Of a stretch of DNA of 64,000 bases, positions 63,968 through 64,000 are shown piece after piece (the stretch's first letter is position 1; each line of letters begins with the position of its first letter). The DNA is from an uncultured Planctomycetales bacterium (GTDB taxonomy: Bacteria; Planctomycetota; Planctomycetia; Isosphaerales; Isosphaeraceae), in contig CAIYJE010000020.1 of NCBI GenBank assembly GCA_903926465.1, forward strand, positions 29,428 to 93,427, written 5' to 3'. The position numbers and the translations under genes were made by a program. Below the pieces are notes generated by a model. The model made no database searches, had not been told where the DNA came from, and was given only the letters and a program-made list of their open reading frames with translations.

Positions 63968-64000
63968 CAGAGCCGCGAACGGAAGTGAGCGACCAGCTCC
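63968..64000. repeat. Second copy of the right-edge repeat, cut by the window end
   Basis: The first 33 bases of the unit repeat exactly from 63968 to the window end, giving a period of 161. Confidence 0.85.

Larger units (their letters stand above)
63589..64000. other. Right-edge stretch with motif and tandem repeat
   Basis: About 400 bases with no supported gene. It contains the 23-base motif at 63755-63777 shared with 58571-58593, followed by one complete and one partial copy of the 161-base repeat, so the array continues outside the window. Confidence 0.6.

Overview
The window looks like chromosomal DNA of a planctomycete (Planctomycetota). The family inventory points there: a DUF1559 pseudopilin-like protein, a cytochrome-type DUF1549/DUF1553 protein next to a DUF1501 protein, a second DUF1501 protein, an ECF sigma factor directly followed by a Ser/Thr kinase with a membrane segment and repeat-type C-terminus, an exosortase-like protein with PEP-CTERM proteins, and three OprO/OprP-like porins. 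The DNA is GC-rich (about 60% by eye). A Gemmataceae- or Isosphaeraceae-like host is my guess only. I saw no rRNA, tRNA or CRISPR array.

Layout. 0-3 kb: an incomplete gene encoding the tail of a Gfo/Idh/MocA-type protein fused to a GT2 glycosyltransferase, overlapping a GMC oxidoreductase. 3-7 kb: a secreted 2H phosphoesterase-like protein and a glycogen debranching enzyme carrying an extra N-terminal STAS domain. 7-11 kb (minus): a tightly overlapping operon of a PEP-CTERM protein, an exosortase-like protein that seems to have lost its catalytic Cys and His, and a TPR protein. 11-15.7 kb: AlgH/YqgE protein, a response regulator with a HATPase (RsbW-like) output, a thioredoxin-like protein and two uncharacterised proteins. 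15.8-22 kb (minus): a surface-polysaccharide operon resembling the Wbp/Wlb route to diacetamido uronic acid sugars (GT2, DegT aminotransferase, Gfo dehydrogenase, hexapeptide acetyltransferase, GT39), in which the DegT and FAD-oxidoreductase genes are broken by frameshifts. 22.4-25.4 kb: enolase and an alpha/beta-hydrolase-like protein.

25.4-30.7 kb is a patchwork of decayed genes (Cys-rich zinc-ribbon protein, HNH nuclease remnant, PEP-CTERM pseudogene) around an intact lipoprotein, aldo/keto reductase and AhpD-like gene. 30.7-35.6 kb: DUF1559 protein and a PgaC/PgaB-like pair for an exported amino-sugar polymer. 35.7-41.3 kb: PEP-CTERM protein, ECF sigma/kinase pair and a DUF1684 protein. 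41.5-47.6 kb: isocitrate/isopropylmalate-type dehydrogenase, coiled-coil membrane protein, lipid kinase, KdsA (so an LPS with Kdo is likely) and a large lipoprotein. 47.8-56 kb: DUF1549/1553-DUF1501 pair and two tandem porins. 56.4-59.7 kb: an accessory stretch of small uncharacterised genes with repeats. 59.8-63.6 kb: DUF1501 gene convergent with a third porin, and a small lipoprotein.

The dominant theme is the cell envelope and surface polymers: sugar synthesis and transfer, export, anchoring, porins and Kdo. The points most worth following are the apparently catalytically dead exosortase with its own overlapping PEP-CTERM gene, the STAS-debranching enzyme fusion lying near a REC-HATPase protein of the partner-switching type, and a family of about 160-bp tandem repeats with palindromic cores at 58.6-59.0 kb and at the right edge.
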